The notes below the pieces were generated by a model, which saw only the letters and a program-made list of their open reading frames with translations, was not told the DNA's origin and did not search any database. A DNA stretch of 64,000 bases from Croceivirga sp. (GTDB lineage Bacteria; Bacteroidota; Bacteroidia; Flavobacteriales; Flavobacteriaceae): assembly GCA_028284285.1 (NCBI GenBank), contig JANQSA010000029.1, positions 1 through 64,000 of the forward strand. The letters are read 5' to 3'. This document shows positions 8,226-17,139 of this stretch, piece after piece. Numbering within the stretch: position 1 is the first letter of the stretch; every line of letters begins with the position of its first letter. The position numbers and the translations under genes were made by a program.

Positions 8226-8615
8226 ATGAAAAAAGTAATTTTAACTCTGGTTTTCGCTATTGGCGCTGTTATCACAAGCAGCGCACAGGACAAAATGACC
8301 GACGCTTCGGTAAAAACCATTAGGTTGGAGCAAACACCTGGCGAGTTTACGCAAAAGACCCTCACCCTTCCCGAAGGGACGTATATTTTTGAAATTGCCA
8401 ATAACAACATAGACCACAATGTGGGGTTTGTTTTGGTAAAAAAGGGGAAAGATATCAGTAAGCCCGAGAATCATATTCAAACGGCCTATGTTACGGCTCC
8501 GGTAGGGACTAATGAAACCCAGACTTCAAAACCAACAGTGCTTACTAAAGGAGAGTATGTTTATTTCTGTCCTTTAAATCCTACCAGTACGGATAATACA
8601 CTAGTTGTCCAATAG
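8226..8615 (+). CDS. Secreted small cupredoxin-like protein
   Basis: The first 20 residues (ending in ITSSAQ) are a signal peptide, so the 110-residue mature protein acts in the periplasm or outside. The beta-sandwich pattern of a plastocyanin fold is clear, with His in NNIDHNVGF and Cys in YFCPLNPT. After the Cys, the His and Met that normally complete a type I copper site are absent (CPLNPTSTDN). It may therefore bind copper differently or not at all. It ends before a strong terminator (8642-8680) and is likely co-transcribed with the AhpD-like gene 35 bases upstream. Confidence 0.82.
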   Translation: MKKVILTLVFAIGAVITSSAQDKMTDASVKTIRLEQTPGEFTQKTLTLPEGTYIFEIANNNIDHNVGFVLVKKGKDISKPENHIQTAYVTAPVGTNETQTSKPTVLTKGEYVYFCPLNPTSTDNTLVVQ

Positions 8616-8641
8616 TGGTAGTAAACAAAACAGTACTTAGT

Positions 8642-8680
8642 AGTCCCGTCTTCCAAACCAAGACGGGACTTATTGTTTTA
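8642..8680. terminator. Terminator between the cupredoxin and TetR genes
   Basis: Arms AGTCCCGTCTT (8642-8652) and AAGACGGGACT (8660-8670) enclose a 7-base loop, followed by TATTGTTTTA on the plus strand. It ends the cupredoxin operon. It also touches the stop codon of the convergent TetR gene, so it may work for both. Confidence 0.8.
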
Positions 8681-9248
8681 ATTTGACATTTAGAAATAAG
8701 TTGGACGCTACTTGCTTCCCCAAATGAATAGGCCAATCATTTTTATGTAAATGACTTTCGGTAATAGCGCTTTCATATAACAAATACAACCCTCCTGCTA
8801 TTTTTTCCGTCTCAGCTTTTGAGATAAATGCAAAAGAATCCTTTACCAAGTTACTTAATACCGATAACAGCTCTTTTTTTTGATGCTGTATTACTGCAAA
8901 AACTTTCCTGTGGTCAGGCGAAAGTTCAGCCAGTATTCTTTGGGCCCAACAGCCGTAAAAATCGCCTTTTCTATAGAGGTCCCGAAGTACGTCAAAAATA
9001 CCGAGTAACTTTTGTGTTGAGCTGCTGCTTTTATTAAGGAAGGTCTGTAATTCTTCCATAAAAGCTTCATGCCTAAACTTCAAATGGGCAATACAAATGT
9101 CTTCTTTAGATTTGAAGTGGTGATACAATGTGGCTTTGGCAATACCGGCCTTTTCAATAATTGCGTTAACACCTGTGGCATGGTAGCCATTTACGTAGAA
9201 CAAGTCGCTTGCGGTGGTAACAATATGTTGATGAATATTATCCTTCAC
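8670..9248 (-). CDS. TetR family transcriptional regulator
   Basis: 192 residues. The N-terminal helix-turn-helix is clear (YHATGVNAIIEKAGIAKATL, followed by the YHHFKSKED stretch) and the rest is an all-helical ligand domain. TetR proteins usually repress their own or neighbouring genes. The divergent membrane protein gene at 9386 is the nearest candidate target. It converges on the cupredoxin gene. Confidence 0.92.
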   Translation of the reverse strand: MKDNIHQHIVTTASDLFYVNGYHATGVNAIIEKAGIAKATLYHHFKSKEDICIAHLKFRHEAFMEELQTFLNKSSSSTQKLLGIFDVLRDLYRKGDFYGCWAQRILAELSPDHRKVFAVIQHQKKELLSVLSNLVKDSFAFISKAETEKIAGGLYLLYESAITESHLHKNDWPIHLGKQVASNLFLNVKLKQ

Positions 9249-9385
9249 TGTCTAAAATTAGGAATAACAATGAAGAACTCGTATTTCCGGGCGAAGATTA
9301 TGTGGTAAAAGTAACATTAACTTAAACTGTATTGCGGGCAACCCATACTACAAGCCATGACGTCTATGTATTAAATTGGAAACCG

Positions 9386-9781
9386 ATGATAGAAAAATCC
9401 ACCCCTCAAATGTTTAAAATAGTTTTATGGACAGGAACTTTGCTCTTGTTACTAATGGCAATTTTTCATGGAAGCGGATTTGCTTTTGTGATGGACAAAA
9501 TGAACCAATCCAATGCCTCCCCCTTTTTAAAAGAGATTATGCCTGTTCTGTTCTTATTGCCTTCTGTTCATTTGGTTTGCCTTGCATCTCTTGGCGGGAT
9601 TTCCATTTTTTTAGGTGATAGGTCCCGTCCCGTTTTGGTATTGGTCATTATTTTTTCGGGGATAAATATGGTTTTTGCGCTATATCTTGGTGCTTACATC
9701 CCCTCAATACTACTACTACTCGCAATAGGGTGTTTTCTGCTGGCAATACGATATGTCAAATCCAGGCGAGAAGAAAAATGA
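9386..9781 (+). CDS. Small integral membrane protein of unknown function
   Basis: 131 residues from the ATG at 9386. Four hydrophobic stretches are seen, starting at VLWTGTLLLLLMAIF, VLFLLPSVHLVCLA, PVLVLVIIFSGINMVF and PSILLLLAIGCFLL, with a basic C-terminus (KSRREEK). No known motif was recognised. It is divergent from the TetR gene and so possibly controlled by it. A TTG start at 9332 would add an N-terminal tail that does not look like a membrane or signal segment. Confidence 0.65.
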   Translation: MIEKSTPQMFKIVLWTGTLLLLLMAIFHGSGFAFVMDKMNQSNASPFLKEIMPVLFLLPSVHLVCLASLGGISIFLGDRSRPVLVLVIIFSGINMVFALYLGAYIPSILLLLAIGCFLLAIRYVKSRREEK

Positions 9782-9895
9782 AGTATTTTTCGGGATATGC
9801 GTTAGTGGAATAGCATATTTTAATCCTTTTTTATGATTTCGAAGCGATCACAAAACTATTTTGATCACTAGTTTAGCGGCTTCAATTTAGGTGTC

Positions 9896-10354
9896 GTGAT
9901 TATCGACTTCATTATTACTATACTTTGGAGTTTGTCTCCTTTTGGTGAAGCCAAGGTGGGTATTCCCTATGGAATGCTCAATGGATTGAATATATACCTG
10001 GTTTTTCTTGTTGGCTTTTCGGCCAATGCACTGGTTTTCCCTATGATGATGTTTTTTTTGGAGAATGTAAATCGGTATTTGATCAGATGGCGATTTTATA
10101 AAAAATCAGCGGTTTTCGTAGCCAGGCGTGCAAAATTGGGTACCGGGGATAAAATTCAAAAATTCGGGGTATTTGGCCTTATGTTCTTTGTAATGATTCC
10201 CTTGCCGGGTACTGGGGTCTATGCCGGGAGTATAGCGGCCTACTTGTTTAAAATGGATAAGCAAAAAGCCTTCCTTGCCAATACGATTGGGATCTTCCTT
10301 TCTTCTATATTCATTTGGACAATTACCCTTCTTTCGATCAATGATACCGTGTAA
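9896..10354 (+). CDS. COG2426 / small multidrug export family membrane protein
   Basis: 152 residues with four or more membrane segments. The family pattern is seen in SPFGEAKVGIPYGM near the N-terminus and MIPLPGTGVYAGS in the middle. The name 'small multi-drug export protein' is a family label and transport activity is not established. The start is GTG at 9896, since no ATG is available before the conserved first segment. It converges on dinB, whose stop lies 27 bases away. Confidence 0.82.
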   Translation: MIIDFIITILWSLSPFGEAKVGIPYGMLNGLNIYLVFLVGFSANALVFPMMMFFLENVNRYLIRWRFYKKSAVFVARRAKLGTGDKIQKFGVFGLMFFVMIPLPGTGVYAGSIAAYLFKMDKQKAFLANTIGIFLSSIFIWTITLLSINDTV

Positions 10355-10380
10355 GTAGATTATGAGGTAGTTTGAAGGTC

Positions 10381-11487
10381 TTAAAAATCAAATTTTAGCT
10401 GTACGTAGACGGTTTCCTTTTCTTTTTTGGAGGCTTCGGCCTTTTTTTCAGTATTCAAATTAGCCAAAGAAATCCCTAACAGACGAACGGAATTTTGTAG
10501 TTCAGCTTGAAACAGTAATTCCTTGGCCACTTCAAAAATCAGATCTTTGTTGGAAACAAAATAAGGTAGGGTTTTACTTCTGGTCTGTAATGTGAAATCA
10601 CTGTACTTTATTTTTAGCGTAAGTGTTTTCCCTGCAATTTTCCCTTTTACCAGTCGTCGTTCCAGTTCGGCCGCAATATTTTCCAATTTGCCCAGCATAA
10701 ATATCTCACTGCTTAGATTTTCGCTAAAGGTCCGTTCTGCCCCTACAGATTTTGGGATGCGGTGTGGCTTCACTTCGCTTAAATGAATGCCTCGTACTAC
10801 CTCGTAATAATACACTCCATTTTTGCCAAAATGCCTGTTGAGAAATTCCAAGGACTTTTCTTTTAAATCTTTTCCGGTGAAAATCCCCAGGGTATACATT
10901 TTTTCAGCAGTCACCTTCCCAACACCGTAAAACTTTCTAATTTCCAGATGCTCCAGGAAGGAAATGACCTCCTCCGGATTTATGGTTTTTTGCCCATTGG
11001 GCTTATTATAATCACTGGCCACTTTGGCCAAAAATTTGTTGATAGAAATCCCGGCAGATGCTGTCAATCCGGTTTGGGACACAATGTTTTTTCGAATTTC
11101 CCTGGCAATTAGTGTTGCGCTGGGATTGCCCTTTTTATTATGGGTAACGTCAAGGTAGGCTTCATCCAGGGACAACGGTTCCACCAGATCCGTATACTCG
11201 TAAAGAATATCCCTGATTTGAAGGGAAACTTCTTTGTATCGATCAAATCTTGGTTTTACAAAAATGAGATCAGGACACTTTTGTTTGGCTAAAAAACCGC
11301 TCATTGCACTATGCACCCCAAACGTCCGGGCTTCATAGCTTGCAGCCGAAACTACACCTCTTTTTGAACCGCCACCCACTGCCACAGGTTTTCCTTTTAG
11401 TTCCGGATGGTCATGTTGTTCCACTGAGGCATAAAAGGCATCCATATCTACATGGATTATCTTTCGTAAAGGGAAATCAAAGCCCAT
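10381..11487 (-). CDS. dinB: DNA polymerase IV (Y family)
   Basis: Error-prone translesion polymerase. The palm carries both catalytic sites: IIHVDMDAFYASVEQ and PLSLDEAYLDVT. The steric-gate region, finger domain (SAASYEARTFGVHSAMSG), HhH region and little-finger domain follow in 368 residues. It ends in VYVQLKFDF, a plausible beta-clamp binding tail. The ATG at 11487 is preferred over TTG at 11493. A TAAATTTG -7 element ends only 3 bases before this ATG, so the mRNA may be leaderless. Confidence 0.96.
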   Translation of the reverse strand: MGFDFPLRKIIHVDMDAFYASVEQHDHPELKGKPVAVGGGSKRGVVSAASYEARTFGVHSAMSGFLAKQKCPDLIFVKPRFDRYKEVSLQIRDILYEYTDLVEPLSLDEAYLDVTHNKKGNPSATLIAREIRKNIVSQTGLTASAGISINKFLAKVASDYNKPNGQKTINPEEVISFLEHLEIRKFYGVGKVTAEKMYTLGIFTGKDLKEKSLEFLNRHFGKNGVYYYEVVRGIHLSEVKPHRIPKSVGAERTFSENLSSEIFMLGKLENIAAELERRLVKGKIAGKTLTLKIKYSDFTLQTRSKTLPYFVSNKDLIFEVAKELLFQAELQNSVRLLGISLANLNTEKKAEASKKEKETVYVQLKFDF

Positions 11488-11490
11488 ACT

Positions 11491-11498
11491 CAAATTTA
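11491..11498 (-). promoter_or_regulatory. -7 element TAAATTTG for dinB
   Basis: The reverse complement of 11491-11498 is TAAATTTG, matching TAnnTTTG. It ends 3 bases before the dinB ATG, which predicts a leaderless or nearly leaderless transcript. Confidence 0.5.
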
Positions 11499-11501
11499 GG
11501 G

Positions 11502-11509
11502 TATATTTA
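11502..11509 (+). promoter_or_regulatory. -7 element TATATTTA for the HTATIP2-like gene
   Basis: TATATTTA at 11502-11509 has one mismatch to TAnnTTTG and lies 5 bases before the ATG at 11515. With the dinB element it makes a very compact divergent promoter region of under 30 bases. Confidence 0.4.
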
Positions 11510-11514
11510 GATGG

Positions 11515-12192
11515 ATGGATAAGAACCGGAAAAATGCCATTATCATAGGGGCAACTGGGCTTGTAGGCCGTAAGTTAATGCACCTCCTATTGGAAGACGA
11601 CCGCTATAAAAGCATTACGGTACTATCACGAAGGAAATTGGAGATAACACATCCAAAACTACACACGGCAATAGGAGACCTGCTTCAACTTAAGGATTTT
11701 ACCGGTGAATTCTATGGCGATGAGGTTTTTTGTTGTATTGGAACTACTGCCGCAAAGACCCCTGACAGGAACAGGTATCGGGAAATAGACCATGGGATTC
11801 CCCTAAAAGCCGCCAGACTTTGTAAGCAAAACGGTATAGGAACATTTATTGTAGTCTCTGCTATGGGGGCGGATGCTAGTAGTTCCATTTTCTACAATAG
11901 AACGAAAGGGGAAATGGAACAGGACGTGGTGGCAGTAGGCGTTCAAAAAACGCATATTGTGCAACCCGCCTTAATAGGGGGCAAAAGAAATGAGAAAAGG
12001 CCGGGAGAATACTTTTTTAAAAAGGTATTGAGCGTTTTGGACTTTTTAATGATCGGTCCTTTGGCACAGTATAAGATCATTCTGCCGGAGACCATTGCCA
12101 GGGCTATGGTTTGGTTGGCCAACCACTCCTATGAGGATATAAGGGTCTCCTCTGCCACTTTAAAAACTTTGGGAGAAAATGGAACATCTTGA
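11515..12192 (+). CDS. HTATIP2-like NAD(P)-binding oxidoreductase
   Basis: Extended short-chain dehydrogenase fold of 225 residues. The Rossmann loop is IIIGATGLVGRKLMHLLL. VVSAMGADASSSIFYNRTKGEME places the active-site Ser region and a YxxxK-like element (YNRTKGE) as in TIP30/HTATIP2 relatives. Substrate unknown. Its 3' end overlaps the following CYTH gene by 14 bases, so the trio 11515-13137 is one operon. An ATG at 11511 is not usable because a stop follows within four codons. Confidence 0.85.
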   Translation: MDKNRKNAIIIGATGLVGRKLMHLLLEDDRYKSITVLSRRKLEITHPKLHTAIGDLLQLKDFTGEFYGDEVFCCIGTTAAKTPDRNRYREIDHGIPLKAARLCKQNGIGTFIVVSAMGADASSSIFYNRTKGEMEQDVVAVGVQKTHIVQPALIGGKRNEKRPGEYFFKKVLSVLDFLMIGPLAQYKIILPETIARAMVWLANHSYEDIRVSSATLKTLGENGTS

Positions 12193-12664
12193 AATTGAAC
12201 GCAAGTTTTTGGTAAGGTCGGACGTATACAGGGACGCGGCTACGTCGCAAATACGAATAGTTCAAGGGTTTTTGAATACCCATCCTGAGCGTACAGTCCG
12301 GGTTAGAATTATGGGAGATACCGCTTTCCTAACCGTAAAAGGGATTGGAAATGATTCGGGGACAACCCGATTTGAATGGGAAACCGAAATTCCAATTTCA
12401 GAGGCCACCAATCTAATTGACTTATGCGAACCGGTAATCCTGGAAAAGTTGCGTTTTGTAGTTCCCGTGGGGAAGCATGTTTTTGAAGTAGATGAGTTTT
12501 TAGGGGAGAACAGGGGATTGGTAATTGCCGAAATTGAGCTACAACACGAAGATGAGCCATTTAAAAGGCCGCAATGGCTGGGGGAGGAAGTGACCGGAAA
12601 TAGTAGGTATTACAATTCACAATTAAGTTTAAAACCATACAACCAATGGAAAGACAAATGCTAG
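12179..12664 (+). CDS. CYTH domain protein (probable inorganic triphosphatase)
   Basis: 161 residues, starting MEHLEIERKFLV, which holds the diagnostic ExExK motif of the CYTH (CyaB/thiamine triphosphatase) tunnel fold. Further basic and acidic tunnel residues occur in ERTVRVRIMGDTAFLTVKG and in FEVDEFLGENRGLVIAEIEL. Family members hydrolyse tripolyphosphate or related compounds with a divalent metal. It overlaps both neighbours, which indicates translational coupling. Confidence 0.9.
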   Translation: MEHLEIERKFLVRSDVYRDAATSQIRIVQGFLNTHPERTVRVRIMGDTAFLTVKGIGNDSGTTRFEWETEIPISEATNLIDLCEPVILEKLRFVVPVGKHVFEVDEFLGENRGLVIAEIELQHEDEPFKRPQWLGEEVTGNSRYYNSQLSLKPYNQWKDKC

Positions 12665-13137
12665 TTGTATTCCTGGCAGGGGTGATGCTCATAGGATGTA
12701 AGCAAACTCAACAAAAGCAACCTGTTAAGGAAATAGAGGAACCAAAAATAAGTAAGGCGGAACTGAAGAGGGAGCTTACAGATAAGGGCTTTCAGATTTT
12801 TGATTATGTAGACGAAAAAACTCAGGATACCGTGCTTATGCAACAGTATTTTTTGGCTTTTCTTAAAAGCGGGCCCAATCGCTCACACTCCAAAGAGGAG
12901 GCGGATAGTTTACAACTTCTCCACCTGGCCCACCTTACTAAAATGTACGAGGCGGGCTATGCTGATATTTCCGGTCCGTTTGGGGATGATGGGGATATCC
13001 GGGGGATTACCATTTACAACGTGCCCACTCTTCAAATGGCAGACAGTTTGGCCAATATGGATCCTGCAGTCCAAGCGGGCCGATTGGTTATTGAAGTACA
13101 CCCCTGGTGGGCCGCGAAGGGATTTTCATTACGGTAG
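12646..13137 (+). CDS. Lipoprotein with YciI-like (YCII) domain
   Basis: 163 residues. The N-terminus MERQMLVVFLAGVMLIGC is a lipoprotein signal with Cys18 as the acylation site. Residues from about 55 resemble a YCII fold: QQYFLAFLKSGPNR, LQLLHLAHLTKMYEAGYADI, SGPFGDDGDIRGITIYN, DPAVQAGRLVIEVHPWW. YCII proteins are usually cytoplasmic, so a membrane-anchored form is unusual. It overlaps the CYTH gene by 19 bases. Activity unknown. Confidence 0.8.
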   Translation: MERQMLVVFLAGVMLIGCKQTQQKQPVKEIEEPKISKAELKRELTDKGFQIFDYVDEKTQDTVLMQQYFLAFLKSGPNRSHSKEEADSLQLLHLAHLTKMYEAGYADISGPFGDDGDIRGITIYNVPTLQMADSLANMDPAVQAGRLVIEVHPWWAAKGFSLR

Positions 13138-13266
13138 AATAGTTTTTACATTCACTAAGGCATAAGGGGAATGCAACTCCGGACATGAAGATCCGAATGA
13201 TCCTAAAATAGTAGCGGTCTATTAGAATTGCGATGGGATCCCCTTACCACCGGACGAAAGATGAGG

Positions 13267-14286
13267 TTAGAGCGAGGACTTAAATTGTTCCAGAAAACGG
13301 ACATCATTTTCGCTTAGCATGCGAATATCCGGTATCTGGTACAATAGCATGGCTATCCTGTCTATACCTACCCCAAAAGCAAAACCTGAATACTCTTCGG
13401 GATCAATTTTGCAATTCGCCAGGACATTAGGATCAACCATACCGCAACCGCCAATTTCAAGCCATCCGGTACCTTTGGTAATCCGGTAATCAATTTCATT
13501 GGTTAGTCCCCAATACACGTCTAACTCTGCACTGGGTTCTGTAAAAGGAAAATAAGAAGGACGTAGTCTGATCTTTGATTTCCCAAACATTTCGGTGGTG
13601 AAATACTGCAAGGTTTGTTTCAAATCGGCAAAAGAAACATCCCTGTCTACGTATAGGCCTTCCACCTGATGAAAAAAACAATGGGAACGTGCGGAAATTG
13701 CTTCGTTGCGATACACTTTTCCAGGAGATATGGTACGGATTGGAGGTTGATGCTTTTCCATATACCGCACCTGAACAGAAGAAGTATGTGTACGTAACAG
13801 TATGTCCGGATGGGTCTGTATAAAGAAGGTGTCTTGCATATCCCGTGCAGGATGATGTTCCGGTAGATTTAAGGCCGAGAAATTGTGCCAGTCGTCCTCA
13901 ATCTCCGGTCCTTCGGAGACATTGAACCCGATACGGGAAAAGATTTCAATTATTTGGTTTTTAACAATCGCTATCGGATGCCTTGCCCCTAAGGGTAGGG
14001 GTTCCCCGGGCCGGGTCAAATCTCCGTATTTTCCCGAGGGCAAAGAATTTGTTTCCAAAGAGTCCTTTAGGTGATTTACTTTTTCGGTAGCCCTGGTCTT
14101 CAATTGATTGATAACCTGTCCAAATTCCTTTTTTTGATCGGTAGGCACATTTTTGAACGCTGCAAAGAATTCACTAAGAACCCCCTTTTTACCTAAATAC
14201 TTTACCCGAAAGCGTTCAATTTCCTCTATTGAGGTCGCGGTGAACTTTTCTACCTCCTCTAAATATTCCTTTATCGTATCAATCAT
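13267..14286 (-). CDS. pheS: Phenylalanine--tRNA ligase alpha subunit
   Basis: Charges tRNA-Phe together with PheT, which is not in the window. 339 residues from the ATG at 14286 (MIDTIKEYLEEVEKF), the usual start of the N-terminal coiled coil. Class II motifs are seen: GSRHPIAIVKNQ-like LGARHPIAIVKNQI, motif 2 around FHQVEGLYVDRDVSFADLKQ and motif 3 GFAFGVGIDRIAML. The longer frame to 14343 has no similarity to the family and is not used. Confidence 0.97.
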   Translation of the reverse strand: MIDTIKEYLEEVEKFTATSIEEIERFRVKYLGKKGVLSEFFAAFKNVPTDQKKEFGQVINQLKTRATEKVNHLKDSLETNSLPSGKYGDLTRPGEPLPLGARHPIAIVKNQIIEIFSRIGFNVSEGPEIEDDWHNFSALNLPEHHPARDMQDTFFIQTHPDILLRTHTSSVQVRYMEKHQPPIRTISPGKVYRNEAISARSHCFFHQVEGLYVDRDVSFADLKQTLQYFTTEMFGKSKIRLRPSYFPFTEPSAELDVYWGLTNEIDYRITKGTGWLEIGGCGMVDPNVLANCKIDPEEYSGFAFGVGIDRIAMLLYQIPDIRMLSENDVRFLEQFKSSL

Positions 14287-14553
14287 GGTTTTTTGGCAAA
14301 TCGTAAAGCAAATGTAGCAAATTGTTGTGGCAGATATAGGCATTTACTACCTGTACCGCCACCTCTAAAAAAATGATATAACCAAAGGACCCCTCTTTAT
14401 AAGGAAATTCCTGTGGACAACCGATGCTTTATCAAAGAGACCTTTCCCCAGCGATATCAATTAAGTTATTCCTATCTGTATTTTTCAACTTGTGAATCCT
14501 TGGGTATTGTTTTCCCTGGAAATAAGCGTGATAACTTTGAAGTTGCTATGGGA

Positions 14554-16419
14554 TTAGTCAATGGGTTGATATTCATCTTCTACGTTGACCACCACCCAGT
14601 CTAGACAGGTATCGAAATCATCAAACACATGTTCTGTAGGGATCAACTCCGGAATAATATTAATACGCTCCATCATATAGCGGGGTTGGTCCAAAATGTT
14701 TACAAAAAGCACGGTTACCCTTTTTCTTTTTAAATCCTGCAATACATCTTCCATAGCATATAATCCGGATTGGTCCATATACTGCATAAGTTCCATACGA
14801 ATGATTACCGTGGAGGCGGTGTAGGGAATTTGTTCGGCCAACTGCTGAAATTCGCTGGTAGAACCAAAAAAGAGAGGGCCTTTTAAGTGTTTGATAAACA
14901 CTTCTTCCTTAAACTTTTTAGGAAAACCCTTTTCATCAGGCCAGGCTTTTTCATCCAGGCGTTTAACCTCGGAGCGCTTTGCCGTGAGATCCCCAATTTT
15001 TTTCATAAACATTAAAGAGGCAATTACAAGGCCAATGCCTACAGCATATACCAAATTCCAGATGGACGAAAGAACCAAAACGGTTAGCATGATGATTACC
15101 TCAGAACTCAGACGAATAGGTCCCAGGTGGATGTCTTTAGGCAGATAGGGTATGGCTCTTAGCCCTTTGTAATCCATAACGCCAATGCCCACTGTTACCA
15201 GAATGCCCGCCAATACCGCAGCGGGTATTTGCGAAGCTACTGGCCCTAGGACCAGCAAAATGATCAGTAAGAGTATACCGGAGATCATACCGGATAGTTT
15301 TGTCTTTCCTCCGGCATTTATGTTAACCACAGTTCGAATAGTGGCCCCTGCTCCGGGAATACCACCAAAGAAAGCCCCAACAGTGTTTCCGATGCCCTGG
15401 CCTACTAATTCTTTATTGGGTTTGTGTTTGGTATTGGTCATATTATCTGCCACTACGGAGGTTAGCAAAGAGTCAATGGCTCCCAAAAGAGCAAGCGTAA
15501 GTGATGTAAAGATGTAAGGTGAAATAGCACTGAACTTAAACTGGGTGAAAATCTCCAACTGGGGAATTGGAAGGCCTTCGGGAATCTTTTGGATGGGACG
15601 GTAATCCAAACCAAAACCATACGCCAATCCGGAAACTACAATTAACGCTACCAATGTACTGGGGATTGTTTTGGTGATTCTTTTAAAACCATAAATTATG
15701 CAAATGGTAATCAAGGTCAAGATGAGTTCGAGCCAATTGATTTGCGCTATTGCTCTTGGAAGAACCTTAAAGGTACCTAAAACGCCGGAAGCTTCTTTGC
15801 CAGCTAATGTCCGTGCTTCCTTGAGTTTATCTGCGGCGGTTATCTTGTTGGCGCGCTTTATGGTCTCTTCAAAATCTTCTAACACCAAGATTCCCTCCCC
15901 TGCTTCTTCTTCCAGAATGTTTTCCAGAATTTCTTCTTCCGCCAACGGCATGTATTCGTCCACAAAAGCCTCATCCTCTTTTGGGTAATACCCAAGGGCC
16001 GGTAAAATTTGAGTTACAAGAATAATTACCCCAATAGCAGTCATAAATCCCGAAACCACTGGATATGGAATATACTTTATATACATACCAAGTCCTAACA
16101 GGCCAAGTCCTATCTGCATTACACCTGCCAGAAGGAATACCGCCAGTATAATGGGAAGCGCTTTATTAACATCACCCTCATTAACGGCTAAAATACCCGC
16201 AATTATGACCATGCTCACTGCTGTCATGGGGGCCGTAGGTCCTGAGATCTGAGTATTGGTGCCACCAAACAGAGCTGCAAAAAAACTAATAAAAATTGCA
16301 CCATATAACCCTGCGCTGGGCCCTAGCCCGGAGCTAACACCAAAGGCAAGTGCTAAAGGCAACGCCACAATTCCTGCGGTTATGCCACCAAACAAATCTC
16401 CTTTTATATATTTAAACAT
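14554..16419 (-). CDS. SulP/SLC26 anion permease with STAS domain and acidic insertion
   Basis: 621 residues. The SulP membrane core starts at GDLFGGITAGIVALPLALAFG and contains the QISGPTAPMTA signature; the last 110 residues form a STAS domain (FFGSTSEFQQLAEQIPYTAS). Between membrane segments, residues 145-220 form a hydrophilic, strongly acidic insert (for example EEEILENILEEEAGEG) that is absent from the second SulP gene nearby. It lies downstream of a carbonic anhydrase gene in the same direction, which points to bicarbonate rather than sulfate. The gap to carbonic anhydrase is 92 bases. Confidence 0.9.
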   Translation of the reverse strand: MFKYIKGDLFGGITAGIVALPLALAFGVSSGLGPSAGLYGAIFISFFAALFGGTNTQISGPTAPMTAVSMVIIAGILAVNEGDVNKALPIILAVFLLAGVMQIGLGLLGLGMYIKYIPYPVVSGFMTAIGVIILVTQILPALGYYPKEDEAFVDEYMPLAEEEILENILEEEAGEGILVLEDFEETIKRANKITAADKLKEARTLAGKEASGVLGTFKVLPRAIAQINWLELILTLITICIIYGFKRITKTIPSTLVALIVVSGLAYGFGLDYRPIQKIPEGLPIPQLEIFTQFKFSAISPYIFTSLTLALLGAIDSLLTSVVADNMTNTKHKPNKELVGQGIGNTVGAFFGGIPGAGATIRTVVNINAGGKTKLSGMISGILLLIILLVLGPVASQIPAAVLAGILVTVGIGVMDYKGLRAIPYLPKDIHLGPIRLSSEVIIMLTVLVLSSIWNLVYAVGIGLVIASLMFMKKIGDLTAKRSEVKRLDEKAWPDEKGFPKKFKEEVFIKHLKGPLFFGSTSEFQQLAEQIPYTASTVIIRMELMQYMDQSGLYAMEDVLQDLKRKRVTVLFVNILDQPRYMMERINIIPELIPTEHVFDDFDTCLDWVVVNVEDEYQPID

Positions 16420-16511
16420 AAAACGTATTGTTGCCGGGAAGATAAAAAATTTGGGGTTATGGAAACGGCCAATACAAGTTTAACATTGGCTCTCCTTTTT
16501 GTGGATTCTGC

Positions 16512-17138
16512 TCACATCCAATGAATTTTACCGTCTGCAATGTTGTACATAGCACCTACTATTTTTATTTCTCCATACTCCTCCATATCGCGTAATACGG
16601 TGCTTCGTTGTTTTATGTTTTCAATAGTCAATGTTACATTTTTTTCAGCCACTGCGTCTACAAATTCAGAATTTTTAGAGGTTCTGGTAGCAGGATCAGA
16701 GGGTTCCGGAACGGCATCCACCGCAGCTCGTATTCTGCTTAACAACAGTGTTAGATTTCCCATTTTTGCATCATCGCAGGCACCCTTTACCGCTCCACAA
16801 CTGGTGTGACCTAAAACCACGATCAGTTTAGTGCCGGCAAGTTTACAAGCAAACTCCATGCTGCCCAAAAGGTCTTCGTTTACAATATTGCCCGCTACCC
16901 TAACGCTAAAGACGTCTCCAACTCCCTGGTCAAAGACCAATTCTGCCGATACCCTGGAATCAATACAGCTCAAAATCGTGGCAAAAGGGTATTGTCCGGT
17001 AGCCGTTTGCTCCACTTGTTTTATAAAATCCCGCTCGATCATCTTACTGGAAACAAAGCGGTCATTACCCTCTTTAAGTAAAGAAATTGCTGCATCCGGG
17101 GTTAAGGCAGCTTGGGTCTCCTTGGTCTGTGTTATCAT
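16512..17138 (-). CDS. Beta-class carbonic anhydrase
   Basis: Interconverts CO2 and bicarbonate. 208 residues. Zinc ligands and the catalytic dyad are visible: Cys58, Asp60 and Arg62 in SCIDSRVSAE, and His111 and Cys114 in LGHTSCGAVKGA. No signal peptide, so it is cytoplasmic. It starts one base after the stop of the SulP gene at 17140-18723 and precedes the other SulP gene, so it sits between two anion carriers in one transcription unit. Confidence 0.95.
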   Translation of the reverse strand: MITQTKETQAALTPDAAISLLKEGNDRFVSSKMIERDFIKQVEQTATGQYPFATILSCIDSRVSAELVFDQGVGDVFSVRVAGNIVNEDLLGSMEFACKLAGTKLIVVLGHTSCGAVKGACDDAKMGNLTLLLSRIRAAVDAVPEPSDPATRTSKNSEFVDAVAEKNVTLTIENIKQRSTVLRDMEEYGEIKIVGAMYNIADGKIHWM

Positions 17139-17139
17139 G

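Noticed and set aside
13138-13266. Possible tRNA or terminator between the YciI-like and pheS genes
   Set aside because: No cloverleaf and no hairpin with a T-run could be found.
14413-14604. Plus-strand ORF of 63 codons in the pheS/SulP gap
   Set aside because: It runs into the 3' end of the SulP gene on the other strand, has no domain, promoter or signal, and its composition looks random.
15185-15517. Long plus-strand frames opposite the SulP genes
   Set aside because: They are antisense to clear membrane-protein coding sequence and reflect its codon pattern.
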